Shown here: positions 28,738-37,714 of the stretch, one piece after another | Position numbering within the stretch: position 1 is the first letter of the stretch | Layout: the number at the start of each line of letters is the position of its first letter | NCBI GenBank assembly: GCA_963721175.1 | Contig: CAVRIG010000017.1 | Location: 62,001-126,000, forward strand | DNA: 64,000 bases | Direction of reading: 5' to 3' | Origin: Aliishimia sp963721175 | GTDB lineage: Bacteria; Pseudomonadota; Alphaproteobacteria; Rhodobacterales; Rhodobacteraceae | Made by a program: the position numbers and the translations under genes | Notes under the pieces: generated by a model | Database searches by the model: none | What the model saw: only the letters and a program-made list of their open reading frames with translations | Told to the model about the DNA's origin: nothing

Positions 28738-30231
28738 ATGAGGCCCAACGCGATCTCGATCCCGTTACGAAATGAACCCGGACAAGCCCTCCGCCTGATG
28801 TGGCTGGGCTTTCTTGTCACAGTGTTTGTCCTCGTCCAGGCGATGATGGCCCTGGCGCGGCCGGAAAGCCTCGCGCCACTCAGCGAAAAGGTCAGCCCCG
28901 CCGTGGTGAACGTCACCACATCGACGGTGGTCGAAGGCCGAACCGGTCCACAAGGCATCGTGCCCGAAGGATCGCCGTTCGAGGATTTTTTCCGCGAATT
29001 CCAGGACCGGAACGGCCCCGGTGATCGTCCGCGCCGCTCTTCGGCGCTCGGCTCCGGCTTCGTCGTATCCGAGGATGGTTACGTCGTGACGAACAACCAT
29101 GTCATCGAAGGCGCCGACGAAATCCTCATCGAGTTCTTCCCCGGCGACGGTCAACCAGTCGAGAAATTGCCGGCCGAGGTCATCGGCACGGACCCGAACA
29201 CCGACATTGCGCTTCTCAAGGTCTCTACCGACCAGCCGCTGAGTTACGTCTCCTTCGGCGACAGCGACTCCGCCCGTGTCGGCGACTGGGTTCTCGCGAT
29301 GGGCAACCCGCTGGGCCAGGGCTTTTCGGTTTCGGTCGGCATCGTGTCCGCCCGAAATCGTGCGTTGAGCGGAACCTATGACGACTACATCCAGACCGAT
29401 GCCGCGATCAACCGCGGGAACTCCGGCGGGCCGCTCTTCAACATGGACGGCGACGTGATCGGCGTGAACACGGCGATCCTCAGCCCGAATGGCGGATCGA
29501 TCGGCATCGGCTTCTCGATGGCATCCAACGTCGTGACGAAGGTCGTGGACCAGCTCAAGCAGTTCGGCGAAACCCGCCGCGGGTGGCTGGGTGTCCGCAT
29601 CCAGGACGTGACGCCCGACATGGTCGAGGCGATCGAGGGCATGGACAGCGCCCGCGGTGCGATGGTGACCGATGTTCCCGAAGGTCCGGCCATGGAAGCG
29701 GGCATCGAATCCGGCGACGTGATCCTGTCCTTTGACGGCAAGGACGTCGAAGACACCCGCAGCCTCGTGCGCCAGGTCGGCAACAGCACCGTCGGCAAGA
29801 CCGTCCGGCTGGTCGTCCTGCGCAGCGGGAAGACGGAAACGCTGAAAGTGACCTTGGGACGTCGCGAAGAGGCCGAAGGCGCCGTGCCGGCCGCAGCGCC
29901 GGGTCCCGACGTGACCGAACCGGAAACCAGCGAGGTGCTTGGCCTGACGCTGAGCCCGCTGACCGACGAGCTGCGTGAGCAGTTGGGTGCGGACGGCGAC
30001 ATGGTGGGTCTGGCCGTGACCGATGTCGACGAGGCTTCGGAAGCCTACGAGAAAGGTCTTCGCGCCGGTGACATCATCACCGAAGCGGGTCAGCAGAAGG
30101 TGGACAGCCTCGACGTGCTGGAGACGCGCATTTCCGAGGCGCGTGATGCCGGGCGCAAGTCGCTGCTCCTGCTGGTTCGGCGCGCCGGCGACCCGCGCTT
30201 TGTCGCGCTGAGCCTCGAGGACGACAAGTAA
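28738..30231 (+). CDS. degP: Do-family periplasmic serine protease HtrA/DegP
   Basis: A 497-residue envelope quality-control protease. The N-terminus has a membrane or signal segment (LMWLGFLVTVFVLVQAMMALA). The trypsin-like domain shows the full triad: His121 in TNNHVIEG, Asp156 in NTDIALLK and Ser229 in GNSGGPL. Two PDZ domains follow (about 285-375 and 405-490) with GWLGVRIQDV at the first boundary. Start ATG 28738 has AGGAGC 8 bases upstream; ATG codons further upstream are not homologous. The 279-base gap before it holds no gene. A Rho-independent terminator follows. The hflKC-htrA neighbourhood is a membrane proteostasis cluster. Confidence 0.95.
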   Translation: MRPNAISIPLRNEPGQALRLMWLGFLVTVFVLVQAMMALARPESLAPLSEKVSPAVVNVTTSTVVEGRTGPQGIVPEGSPFEDFFREFQDRNGPGDRPRRSSALGSGFVVSEDGYVVTNNHVIEGADEILIEFFPGDGQPVEKLPAEVIGTDPNTDIALLKVSTDQPLSYVSFGDSDSARVGDWVLAMGNPLGQGFSVSVGIVSARNRALSGTYDDYIQTDAAINRGNSGGPLFNMDGDVIGVNTAILSPNGGSIGIGFSMASNVVTKVVDQLKQFGETRRGWLGVRIQDVTPDMVEAIEGMDSARGAMVTDVPEGPAMEAGIESGDVILSFDGKDVEDTRSLVRQVGNSTVGKTVRLVVLRSGKTETLKVTLGRREEAEGAVPAAAPGPDVTEPETSEVLGLTLSPLTDELREQLGADGDMVGLAVTDVDEASEAYEKGLRAGDIITEAGQQKVDSLDVLETRISEARDAGRKSLLLLVRRAGDPRFVALSLEDDK

Positions 30232-30259
30232 GGTTTCGTTCCAAGTTGAACGGATTGAG

Positions 30260-30287
30260 ATGGGCGCGGGGTTCCGCGCCCATTTTT
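30260..30287 (+). terminator. Rho-independent terminator after htrA
   Basis: ATGGGCGCGG (30260-30269), loop GGTT, CCGCGCCCAT (30274-30283), then a run of T to 30287. The perfect 10-bp GC-rich stem and T tract 29 bases after the htrA stop make this a clear intrinsic terminator. Confidence 0.93.
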
Positions 30288-30412
30288 CGTTGTGCGGTAC
30301 GTTCCGGTATTGCTTCGCTGAGGCGCGGAATGAGCGTGCTTTGACCAGCGTTTTCACGCTGATTCCGATGCGGCCGCCTCGCGCCGGAGGCGTCATGTCC
30401 GAACTTCGTGGC

Positions 30413-30793
30413 TCATCGTTGGCGCGGTGCGTTCCTGTCCCACATCTCCGTGCGTCCCTGCGACGGGAGCTTTCGCGCGGGCGGGGTGCCGGTTTCCTGC
30501 GACAACAGCAGATCCAGCATGTGCGAGATATCCTCGATCTGCTCCGCGACCACATGGATCACGGAATGTGCGCGCTGCAGCCGGCCGGTGACCCGCAACA
30601 TGCGGCCGGCGATCACGGCGCGGCGAAACTTCTCATACATCGCGCGCCAGACGATCACGTTGACCACGCCGGTCTCATCCTCGAGCGTGATGAAGATCAC
30701 GCCCTTGGCCGTGCCCGGCCGTTGCCGCAGGATCACGAGGCCCGCCACGGCGACCCGCGCCCCTTCAGGTGGCAGGGCCAGCTGCGAGGCCAT
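30413..30793 (-). pseudogene. dnaE2: DnaE2 (error-prone polymerase) C-terminal fragment
   Basis: About 126 residues match only the OB-fold C-terminal part of DnaE2/ImuC: VAVAGLVILRQRPGTAKGVI, FITLEDETGVVNVIVW and VTGRLQRAHSVIHVVAE. The polymerase, PHP and finger domains (about 900 residues) are missing. Upstream residues to about 30870 have no DnaE2 similarity. A consensus LexA box lies 84 bases ahead of the first ATG (30793). So the SOS promoter and the 3' end of the cassette appear joined, with the middle lost, either in the genome or in the assembly. The C-terminus may also be shifted near 30440. Confidence 0.75.
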
Positions 30794-30876
30794 CAGACAG
30801 GCGGGCGGGCGCGGCCAGCGGGCGGGGCCGGAAACGGGCGTGGTCCGGAAACGGTGGGATGAACGACCTTCATTGA

Positions 30877-30891
30877 GAACGAAAATAGAAC
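30877..30891. promoter_or_regulatory. Consensus alphaproteobacterial LexA (SOS) box
   Basis: GAAC-GAAAATA-GAAC is an exact match to the alphaproteobacterial LexA site GTTC-N7-GTTC read on the other strand. It lies between the DnaE2 fragment (minus) and the ferredoxin gene (plus). On the minus strand an ATG at 30873 follows it by four bases. Confidence 0.65.
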
Positions 30892-31002
30892 ATATTCCGC
30901 ATGTCGCAAGGGCGAAAGCCGGATGTCGCAAAAGGGGCTGGCAGCCGGTCAGCCGGACGACTAGGTAAGGCCGAAATCCGGGAGACGACGAAGAGGGCAA
31001 GG

Positions 31003-31327
31003 ATGGCCAAGATCACCTATATCGAGCATGGCGGCAAGGAGCATGTCGTCGAGGTCGCCAACGGGCTGACCGTCATGGAAGGCGCGCGCGACAACAACAT
31101 TCCCGGCATCGAGGCCGATTGCGGCGGCGCCTGCGCCTGCTCGACCTGCCATGTCTACGTGGATCCGGCCTGGGTCGACAAGTTGCCCGCGCGCGGAGGA
31201 CATGGAGGAGGACATGCTCGACTTCGCCTACGAGCCCGATCCGGACCGGTCCCGCCTGACCTGCCAGCTCAAGGTCACGGACGCGCTGGACGGACTGGTC
31301 GTGAAGATGCCCGAAAAACAGATCTGA
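31003..31327 (+). CDS. Adrenodoxin-type [2Fe-2S] ferredoxin, frameshifted
   Basis: An electron carrier of about 107 residues. It reads MAKITYIEHGGKEHVVEV, then the cluster ligands C-x5-C-x2-C in ADCGGACACSTCHVYVD and the fourth cysteine in LTCQLKVTDALDGLVV, ending MPEKQI. This is the vertebrate-type (FdxB/ISC or P450-linked) ferredoxin seen in roseobacters. One frame break near 31193, repaired by removing one G, restores PAREDMEEDMLDFAYEP. The start at 31003 follows GGGCAAGG; an in-frame ATG at 30901 gives a longer version with no homology in the extension. Confidence 0.92.
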
Positions 31328-31884
31328 GACGGGGCGCCGCGACCGCCCCTCCGCTTCTGGCGGCATCTCGAACGCGGCGCGCTGGCGGGTTCGAACATCT
31401 GGCTGGCACGGCATGGCATCCGGAGGCGCGCCGCGGCAAAAGCCGGGCGACCGTCATGCCAAGCGCCGTAGCTGCTGAAGGCTTCCCAACATGGTACGCG
31501 CATAGGACACCGCGCATTCCGCACGCAGTGCCGGGCGAATTGGGAGCCCACGACCTTGGCTCCCTTCCTGCGCTTCCATCGTGACGCTTGACCCCCATGG
31601 TCTTCCTACACATGGCGCCCAGCCTCCCGGATCTGACCGGCGGGCGGGAGAACTGCGACGAGCGCCGCACATGATCGTCATGGGGGCCGGCTGGGCCTGG
31701 ATCATGGCGGTGCGCCTGACGCGGGAGCGGCGCTTCGCCGATAGCATTGCGCCGTTCGCAAATCCGCATTTGTGAAAGCTGCCTTCGACTGCCGCCGGCC
31801 GGCCAGCTTTGAGATTTCCCGTTCCCGGTGTATCCTTGCAGCATTGAATTTCCGAGCAAGACGATTTCAACCGGGAGAATTGAC
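31328..31884. other. 557-base stretch with no supported gene
   Basis: The reading frames here are short, lack ribosome-binding sites and look like GC-rich chance frames, for example 31581-31775 on the plus strand. I see no RNA gene, repeat or clear terminator. The last part holds the promoter and leader of the small secreted-protein gene at 31885. Confidence 0.6.
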
Positions 31885-32238
31885 ATGAAAGGAACGATTG
31901 TTGCGCTTGCGTTGATGCTCGTTGCGCAGGGCTCTGCCGCCCAGACGGTATATTCGGGCTCCTGCTCGGGCGCATTTGCCGGCGTCCGGATGGAAGGCGG
32001 ATTGAAGGTGGAGTACTGGCCGCGGTCCGATACGTACCAGCACCACGCGGTGTTCTTCGACGCTTATCGCAACCGGTACGATGTCGAGGTCGTCTCGAAC
32101 CAGAATGGCGGCGTCGGCGGTGCCTGGCAGAACGGCATGCGGCACCGCGAAATGCGGATCGAGATGCGGTATCAGGGCAAGCGGATCACCATCCGGGAAC
32201 TCCACGGAAACCGCAGCGGGCAGTTCACATGTCAGTAG
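31885..32238 (+). CDS. Small secreted protein of unknown function
   Basis: A 117-residue protein with a clear signal peptide (MKGTIVALALMLVAQGSAAQ) and a mature domain of about 98 residues. Two cysteines near the mature start and end (YSGSCSGAF and QFTCQ) could form a disulfide, and the body is rich in aromatic and basic residues (HHAVFFDAYRNRYDVEV; RHREMRIEMRYQGKRITI). I do not recognise the family. GGGAG precedes ATG 31885. Its stop codon lies inside the 3' end of convergent purD, a 14-base tail overlap. Confidence 0.75.
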   Translation: MKGTIVALALMLVAQGSAAQTVYSGSCSGAFAGVRMEGGLKVEYWPRSDTYQHHAVFFDAYRNRYDVEVVSNQNGGVGGAWQNGMRHREMRIEMRYQGKRITIRELHGNRSGQFTCQ

Positions 32239-33506
32239 GTCCGAGCGCCCGCCAGCCGATATCGCGGCGGCAGAACCCGTCCGGCCAGTCGATCCGGTCG
32301 ACCATGGCATAGGCCTTCTCGCGCGCATCTTCGAGCGATCGCCCCGCGCGCCGTGACGTTGAGCACGCGGCCGCCCGTGGCCACCATCCGGCCATTCTGT
32401 TCGCACGTGCCGGCGTGAAACACCATGTTGAAGCGAATCCTCCGGGCAATCGTCCAGCCCGCCGATCTCGCTGCCCTTCTCGTAGCTGCCGGGGTACCCC
32501 TTGGCCGCCAGAACCACCGTCATCGCGTGGTCGTCCGCCCAGTTCACGCGCGCCTCCGCCAGCCGCCCCTCGGCTGCGGCCTGCATCAGGTCCATCGCCT
32601 GTGCGCCAAGCCGCATCATCAGGACCTGGCATTCCGGATCGCCGAAGCGCACGTTGTACTCCACCAGCCGCGCCCGCCCGTCCGCGATCATCAGGCCGGC
32701 ATAGAGCACCCCCTGGTAGGGCGTGCCGCGCCGCGCCATCTCCGCCACCGTGGGCCGGATGATCTCGCTCCAGCGCCTGTTCCGCCGATTCCCTCGGTCA
32801 GCACCGGAGCGGGGGAATAGGCGCCCATGCCGCCGGTGTTGGGGCCGGTGTCGCCGTCGCCGACGCGCTTGTGATCCTGCGCGGTGCCGATGGGCAGCAC
32901 GTGTTCGCCATCGACGAGGACGAAGAACGACGCCTCCTCGCCCGGCATGAACTCCTCGATCACCACCTCCGCGCCGGCCGCGCCGAACTCGCCGCCGAAC
33001 ATGTCGTCGACGGCGGCGAGCGCCGTGTCCTCGTCCATCGCGACGATCACGCCCTTGCCCGCGGCGAGCCCGTCGGCCTTCACGACGATCGGCGCGCCGT
33101 GCTCGCGGATGTAAGCCTTCGCCGCATCGGCGTCGGTGAACCGGGCATAAGCCGCCGTGGGCGCACCGGCCGCGTCGCAGATTTCCTTTGTGAAGCTCTT
33201 CGACGCTTCCAACCGCGCTGCCGCCGCCGAGGGGCCGAAGACCAGAACGCCCGCCTCGCGCAGCCGGTCGGCCACACCCGCGGCGAGCGGCGCCTCCGGC
33301 CCCACGATCACGAAATCGATGCTTTCCGCCTGCGCGAATTCCGCCACCGCGGCGCCGTCCATGATGTCGAGCGTGGCACAGTCGGCGATCTGCGCGATCC
33401 CCGCATTGCCGGGCGCCACCACCAGCCGGTCGCATTTGGGGTTCTGCGCCACCGCCCAGGCGAGGCTGTGTTCGCGCCCGCCGCCGCCGAGGATCAGGAT
33501 GTTCAT
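32225..33506 (-). CDS. purD: Phosphoribosylamine-glycine ligase PurD, frameshifted
   Basis: An ATP-grasp enzyme of purine synthesis that makes glycinamide ribonucleotide. It starts MNILILGGGGREHSLAWA at 33506, and shows VVKADGLAAGKGVIVA, GTAQDHKRVGDGDTGPNTGG, NVRFGDPECQVLMMRL and the C-terminal DWPDGFCRRDIGWRAL. Frame breaks near 32795 and 32770, 32430 and 32340 are each repaired by removing one base, restoring for example ALEEIIRPTVAEMARRG. The start is divergent from xseA across 68 bases. The stop region overlaps the convergent secreted-protein gene. Confidence 0.95.
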
Positions 33507-33574
33507 GGACGCCCCCTTGGTTCCTGGATGCGCGCGTTCTAGGCTGCAGGCAAGACCAGCACAAGGCAGAGCAG

Positions 33575-35122
33575 ATGGACCTGATCGACGACCCCGCGCC
33601 GGGCCAGAACACGCCGGAATACACCGTGAGCGAGATCTCCGGCGCGGTGAAACGCGCGCTCGAGGACGAGTTCGGGCGCATCCGCGTGAAGGGCGAGGTG
33701 GGGCGCGTCGTGCGGGCACGTTCGGGGCACATGTATTTCGACGTCAAGGACGAGCGAAACTGTCTGGCCTGCACCACGTGGAAGGGGCAGGTCGCCGGCC
33801 TATCGGTCATTCCCGAAGAGGGGCTGGAAGTCGTGGTCACCGGGCGGCTGACCGCCTACGGCGCGCAGTCGAAATACAACATGAACGTCGACGAGGTCGC
33901 TGTCGCCGGGCAGGGCGCGCTGATGGCGCTGCTGGAAAAGCGCAAGAAGGCGCTGGAGGCGGAGGGGCTTTTCGATGCCGCGCGCAAGCGGCCGTTGCCC
34001 TACCTGCCGGAAGTGATCGGTGTGATCACCTCGCCGCAGGGGGCGGTGATCCGAGACATCCTGCACCGTCTGCGCGAACGGTTTCCGCGAAAGGTGCTGA
34101 TCTGGCCGGTTGCCGTGCAGGGGACGCAATGCGCGCCGGACGTGGCGCGCGCGATTGCAGGGTTCAACGCGCTGACGCCCGGCGGGGCGGTGCCGCGGCC
34201 GGATCTGCTGATCGTGGCACGCGGCGGCGGGTCGCTCGAGGATCTCTGGGGCTTCAACGAGGAGATCGTGGCGCGCGCCGCGGCGGCGTCCGACATCCCG
34301 CTGATTTCGGCCGTCGGGCACGAGACGGACACGACGCTGATCGACTTCGTCTCCGATCGGCGCGCGCCGACGCCCACGGCGGCCGCCGAAATCGCCGTGC
34401 CGGTGCGAATGGAGCTTCTGGCCTGGGTCCATGAGGCGGAGGCGCGGTTGCGCCGGTGCATGTCCCACGTGCTGGAGCGGCGCGGGCAACGGCTGCGCGA
34501 TCTCTCCCGGTCGCTGCCTGCGGCCGACCGGCTGCTGGAGGGGCCGCGCCAGCGGCTGGACAGGGCGGACCGGCTGGGGCCGGCGTTGCAGACGCTGGTG
34601 AACCTGCGGCGTGCAGCGCTGGCGGAAAAGGGTGCGGGGCTTCGGCCGCAACTGCTGATCGCTGCCCTGCGGCAGCGGCGCCGGGACCTGAAGTCGACCG
34701 CAGTAAGGCTGGGCCCGGCCTTGCATACGCGCGTCCAGTCACGGCGCGAACTGCTGGATGCGCGGTTGCGAAGGTTCCGGCCGGAGGTGCTGGTGCGTGA
34801 CCTTCACCAGCGCCGGGAGCGGCTCCGGGACCGGGCGGCGCGGCTGTCGGAGGACGGGCGGACCCGGTTGCGTCGTCTGTCCGATCGGCTGGACGCGCTC
34901 GAACGCCTGCGCGAGACGCTCGGGTACGAGGCGACGCTGCAACGCGGCTACGCCGTCGTGCGCGGCGACGGTTCGGTGGTGACGACGCGCGACGCCGCGT
35001 CGAGGTCCAAGTCGCTGGAGATCCAGTTCGCCGATGGCAGGCTGTCAGTTGGCCACGGCGCTGCACCGACCCGGAAATCCGGCAAGTCGGAGGACCCGCC
35101 GGAGCAGGGCAGCCTGTTCTGA
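33575..35122 (+). CDS. xseA: Exodeoxyribonuclease VII large subunit XseA
   Basis: A 515-residue catalytic subunit of the single-strand-specific exonuclease VII. The N-terminal OB-fold runs from YTVSEISGAVKRALED to about residue 100; the catalytic domain has GVITSPQGAVIRDILHRL, RGGGSLEDLWGFNEE and VGHETDTTLIDFVSDRRAPT; and a long Arg/Leu-rich coiled coil (about 270-440) precedes the C-terminal GYAVVR stretch. The small subunit XseB is not in the window. The frame is intact. The stop lies 4 bases from that of a convergent gene. Confidence 0.95.
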   Translation: MDLIDDPAPGQNTPEYTVSEISGAVKRALEDEFGRIRVKGEVGRVVRARSGHMYFDVKDERNCLACTTWKGQVAGLSVIPEEGLEVVVTGRLTAYGAQSKYNMNVDEVAVAGQGALMALLEKRKKALEAEGLFDAARKRPLPYLPEVIGVITSPQGAVIRDILHRLRERFPRKVLIWPVAVQGTQCAPDVARAIAGFNALTPGGAVPRPDLLIVARGGGSLEDLWGFNEEIVARAAAASDIPLISAVGHETDTTLIDFVSDRRAPTPTAAAEIAVPVRMELLAWVHEAEARLRRCMSHVLERRGQRLRDLSRSLPAADRLLEGPRQRLDRADRLGPALQTLVNLRRAALAEKGAGLRPQLLIAALRQRRRDLKSTAVRLGPALHTRVQSRRELLDARLRRFRPEVLVRDLHQRRERLRDRAARLSEDGRTRLRRLSDRLDALERLRETLGYEATLQRGYAVVRGDGSVVTTRDAASRSKSLEIQFADGRLSVGHGAAPTRKSGKSEDPPEQGSLF

Positions 35123-35126
35123 CGGC

Positions 35127-35522
35127 TCAGACCCCGGTTTCCGGGCCCAGGCACAGCATCTCCTCGCCGATATCCTGCGCCTCGTAAAGCTCCGGCTGGC
35201 TCTGCTCGCCGCGGAACTCGGCGATCAGACCGCCGGATTTCAGGTAGAAGACCCAGCACTGCGGATCGATCCGGTCTTCGTATACAAAGCAGATTTCCTC
35301 GCCTTCCGGGTACCAGTGACCGTCCTTGCACTGGCCGTCGAGGAAGGACCAGCGGACCCGCCGATTCTCGAGGTAGATTTCGGCACCGTAGGGCGCGCCG
35401 CTTTGACCGTAGAAGAGCGTTTTTCCGGTCGTGTAGGATTCGAATTGTGGCGCGGTCATCGGCTCAGCTGCGTAAAGTGCGGGAGCCAGAAGAAGCGCAA
35501 ACAGGAACGCCGGATGTTTCAT
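35127..35522 (-). CDS. Secreted protein of unknown function
   Basis: A 131-residue protein with a signal peptide (MKHPAFLFALLLAPALYAAE). The mature part has a Gly/Tyr-rich strand pattern (TGKTLFYGQSGAPYGAEIYL), YLENRRVRWSF, a conserved-looking cysteine in DGQCKDGHWYPEGEEICFVY and a second in DPQCWVFYL, which recall the DUF995-like or lipoprotein-like small periplasmic proteins of roseobacters. I cannot name the function. ATG 35522 is chosen because it begins the signal peptide. It is convergent with xseA. Confidence 0.75.
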   Translation of the reverse strand: MKHPAFLFALLLAPALYAAEPMTAPQFESYTTGKTLFYGQSGAPYGAEIYLENRRVRWSFLDGQCKDGHWYPEGEEICFVYEDRIDPQCWVFYLKSGGLIAEFRGEQSQPELYEAQDIGEEMLCLGPETGV

Positions 35523-35730
35523 GTTTCGAGTTTGCCGTAAATCGTCCCAAATCTCCAGCCCCGACATCGCGCAGGCATGGTTTCGGATTGGGGATAGGTT
35601 GCGGCGCATTTCATATCGGAAACCCGTGACGCGCCCCGCATCGCGCAATCCGCTGGATCATGTCGTTTTTCGCCTGCGCCGCGGTTCCGTGCGTTGATAC
35701 CTTCCGACCCGACGGCAAGGAGAGATCACG

Positions 35731-37419
35731 ATGGCACTGGATGAGCGGCAGGGCGTTTGGAAATCGGGCAAGGGCAAGGGACGGCGGACGCCGAAGGGAC
35801 GCCAGCTCGACGATCAGGCGTGGGAGAACGTGCGTGCGCTCCTGGGCGACGGGCCGCGCCGGCGCGATCTGCTGATCGAGTATCTGCACCTGATCCAGGA
35901 TGAGTACGGCCATCTGTCCGCCGCCCATCTCCGCGCGCTGGCAGAAGAGCTGCGGATCTCCATGGCCGAGGTCTACGAGGTCGCGTCATTCTATGCGCAT
36001 TTCGACGTGGTGAAGGAGGGCGAAATGCCGCCGCCCGCGCTGACGATCCGGGTGTGCGATTCGTTGGCCTGCGAACTGGCCGGAGCGCAGCAATTGATGT
36101 CGGCTCTGGAGAAGGGCCTGGACCCGGCTGAGGTGCGCGTCATGCGCGCGCCCTGCATGGGACGCTGCGATACGGCGCCGGTGCTGGAGCTGGGTCACAA
36201 CCATGTCGATCACGCGACCGTCGAAAAGGTTCAGGCAGCGATTGACGCCATGGATACCCACGCGCACATCCCCGATTACGAGGCGCTTGAAAGTTACAGG
36301 AAATCAGGTGGCTACGAGGAGCTCCTGAAGCTTCGCACGAGCGGAAACTGGGAGAAGGTCCAGGAGACGATCCTGGAGAGCGGGCTGCGCGGACTCGGCG
36401 GCGCAGGGTTTCCCTCCGGACGCAAATGGGGCTTCGTGCGCAGCTACCCCGGCCCGCGATACCTTGCCGTCAACGGGGATGAGGGTGAGCCCGGGACCTT
36501 CAAGGATCGCTACTATCTGGAGCGGACGCCGCATCTGTTCCTCGAAGGCATGCTGATTGCCGCCTGGGCTGTCGAGGCGGAGACGTGTTTCATCTACATG
36601 CGCGACGAATACCCGGCCGTGCTCGAGATATTGAGCCGCGAAATCAAGGCCCTCGAAGATGCGGGTCTTGTGGAGAGGGGCTATATCGACCTGCGGCGCG
36701 GGGCTGGTGCCTATATCTGCGGCGAAGAAAGCGCGATGATCGAATCGATCGAGGGCAAGCGCGGTATCCCGCGCCATCGTCCGCCCTATGTCGCGCAGGT
36801 GGGTATCTTCGACCGGCCGACGCTCGTGCACAACGTCGAAACGCTCCATTGGGTGGCGAAGGTGTGCCGCGAGGGGCCGCAGGTGCTGAACGCGACGGAG
36901 AAGAACGGCCGCAAGGGATTGCGATCCTTTTCCGTGTCGGGGCGGGTGAAGAAACCGGGCGTGTATCTCCTGCCGGCGGGCTCGACGATGGACGACATCA
37001 TCAAGGCCTGCGGCGGAATGCTGGACGGCCACATTTTCAAGGCATACCAGCCCGGCGGGCCGTCCGCGGGACTCCTGCCTGCCTCTATGGGCGACATCCC
37101 GATGGATTTCGACGTCTTGCAGCCGCACGGCTCCTTCATCGGGTCCGCCGCCATCGTGGTGCTGTCCGACCACGACAGCGCGCGTGACGCAGCACTCAAC
37201 ATGCTGCGGTTCTTCGAGGACGAGAGCTGCGGGCAATGCACGCCCTGCCGGGTCGGCTGCGAGAAGGCGGTGAAGCTGATGCAGGCAGAGCGCTGGGACC
37301 AGCCGCTGCTGGAGGAGCTCTGCCAGGCGATGGCGGATGCCTCGATCTGCGGGTTGGGGCAGGCGGCGCCGAACCCGATCAGACTGACGATCAAGCATTT
37401 TGCCGACGAGGTTGGATGA
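35731..37419 (+). CDS. NuoE-NuoF fusion; NAD-linked formate dehydrogenase beta-type diaphorase subunit
   Basis: A 562-residue fusion of a thioredoxin-like [2Fe-2S] domain and an FMN/[4Fe-4S] NADH-binding domain. The N-terminal part carries cysteines in VCDSLACELAG and APCMGRCDTAP. The C-terminal part has the FMN/NAD loop GLGGAGFPSGRKWGFV, NGDEGEPGTFKDR and GAGAYICGEESAMIESIEGK, then an SLBB region and the cluster motif ESCGQCTPCRVGC. This layout is the electron-output subunit of soluble formate dehydrogenase in roseobacters. The molybdenum alpha subunit normally follows but the next gene is ftsY, so the partner is missing here. Complex I NuoF is excluded by the NuoE fusion. Confidence 0.87.
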   Translation: MALDERQGVWKSGKGKGRRTPKGRQLDDQAWENVRALLGDGPRRRDLLIEYLHLIQDEYGHLSAAHLRALAEELRISMAEVYEVASFYAHFDVVKEGEMPPPALTIRVCDSLACELAGAQQLMSALEKGLDPAEVRVMRAPCMGRCDTAPVLELGHNHVDHATVEKVQAAIDAMDTHAHIPDYEALESYRKSGGYEELLKLRTSGNWEKVQETILESGLRGLGGAGFPSGRKWGFVRSYPGPRYLAVNGDEGEPGTFKDRYYLERTPHLFLEGMLIAAWAVEAETCFIYMRDEYPAVLEILSREIKALEDAGLVERGYIDLRRGAGAYICGEESAMIESIEGKRGIPRHRPPYVAQVGIFDRPTLVHNVETLHWVAKVCREGPQVLNATEKNGRKGLRSFSVSGRVKKPGVYLLPAGSTMDDIIKACGGMLDGHIFKAYQPGGPSAGLLPASMGDIPMDFDVLQPHGSFIGSAAIVVLSDHDSARDAALNMLRFFEDESCGQCTPCRVGCEKAVKLMQAERWDQPLLEELCQAMADASICGLGQAAPNPIRLTIKHFADEVG

Positions 37420-37714
37420 ACCGACAGCGGTCTTTCACGGAGGTTCAGTTCACGGCGCTCCCGCACCTTTTCGCGACGCTGACCCCTGGCTTCTGGGGCA
37501 GCGTCTTCGACTCACGATCATGAACTGAAGCGCTCGTTTGCGACCGGGCGCTGCGGTCCTGGAGTCGACTGGACCCCGGAACGCGTTCGAACGAAAAGCA
37601 CGTTATCCGGTTTCACCTTCAATCCGCACGTCGCAGCAGGCGCCGATGACACGGCACCTGAGGGCTCTTTCGTTGTGGTGTGAGCGTTGATAGACAACCA
37701 GCGAGAGGTTGCAC

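Noticed and set aside
28765..30555. A 596-residue open frame antisense to htrA
   Set aside because: It is a shadow of the conserved protease, and no motif or start site supports it.
31581..31775. A possible 64-residue gene in the gap at 31.3-31.9 kb
   Set aside because: There is no ribosome-binding site, no clear helix or domain and odd composition, so chance is likelier.
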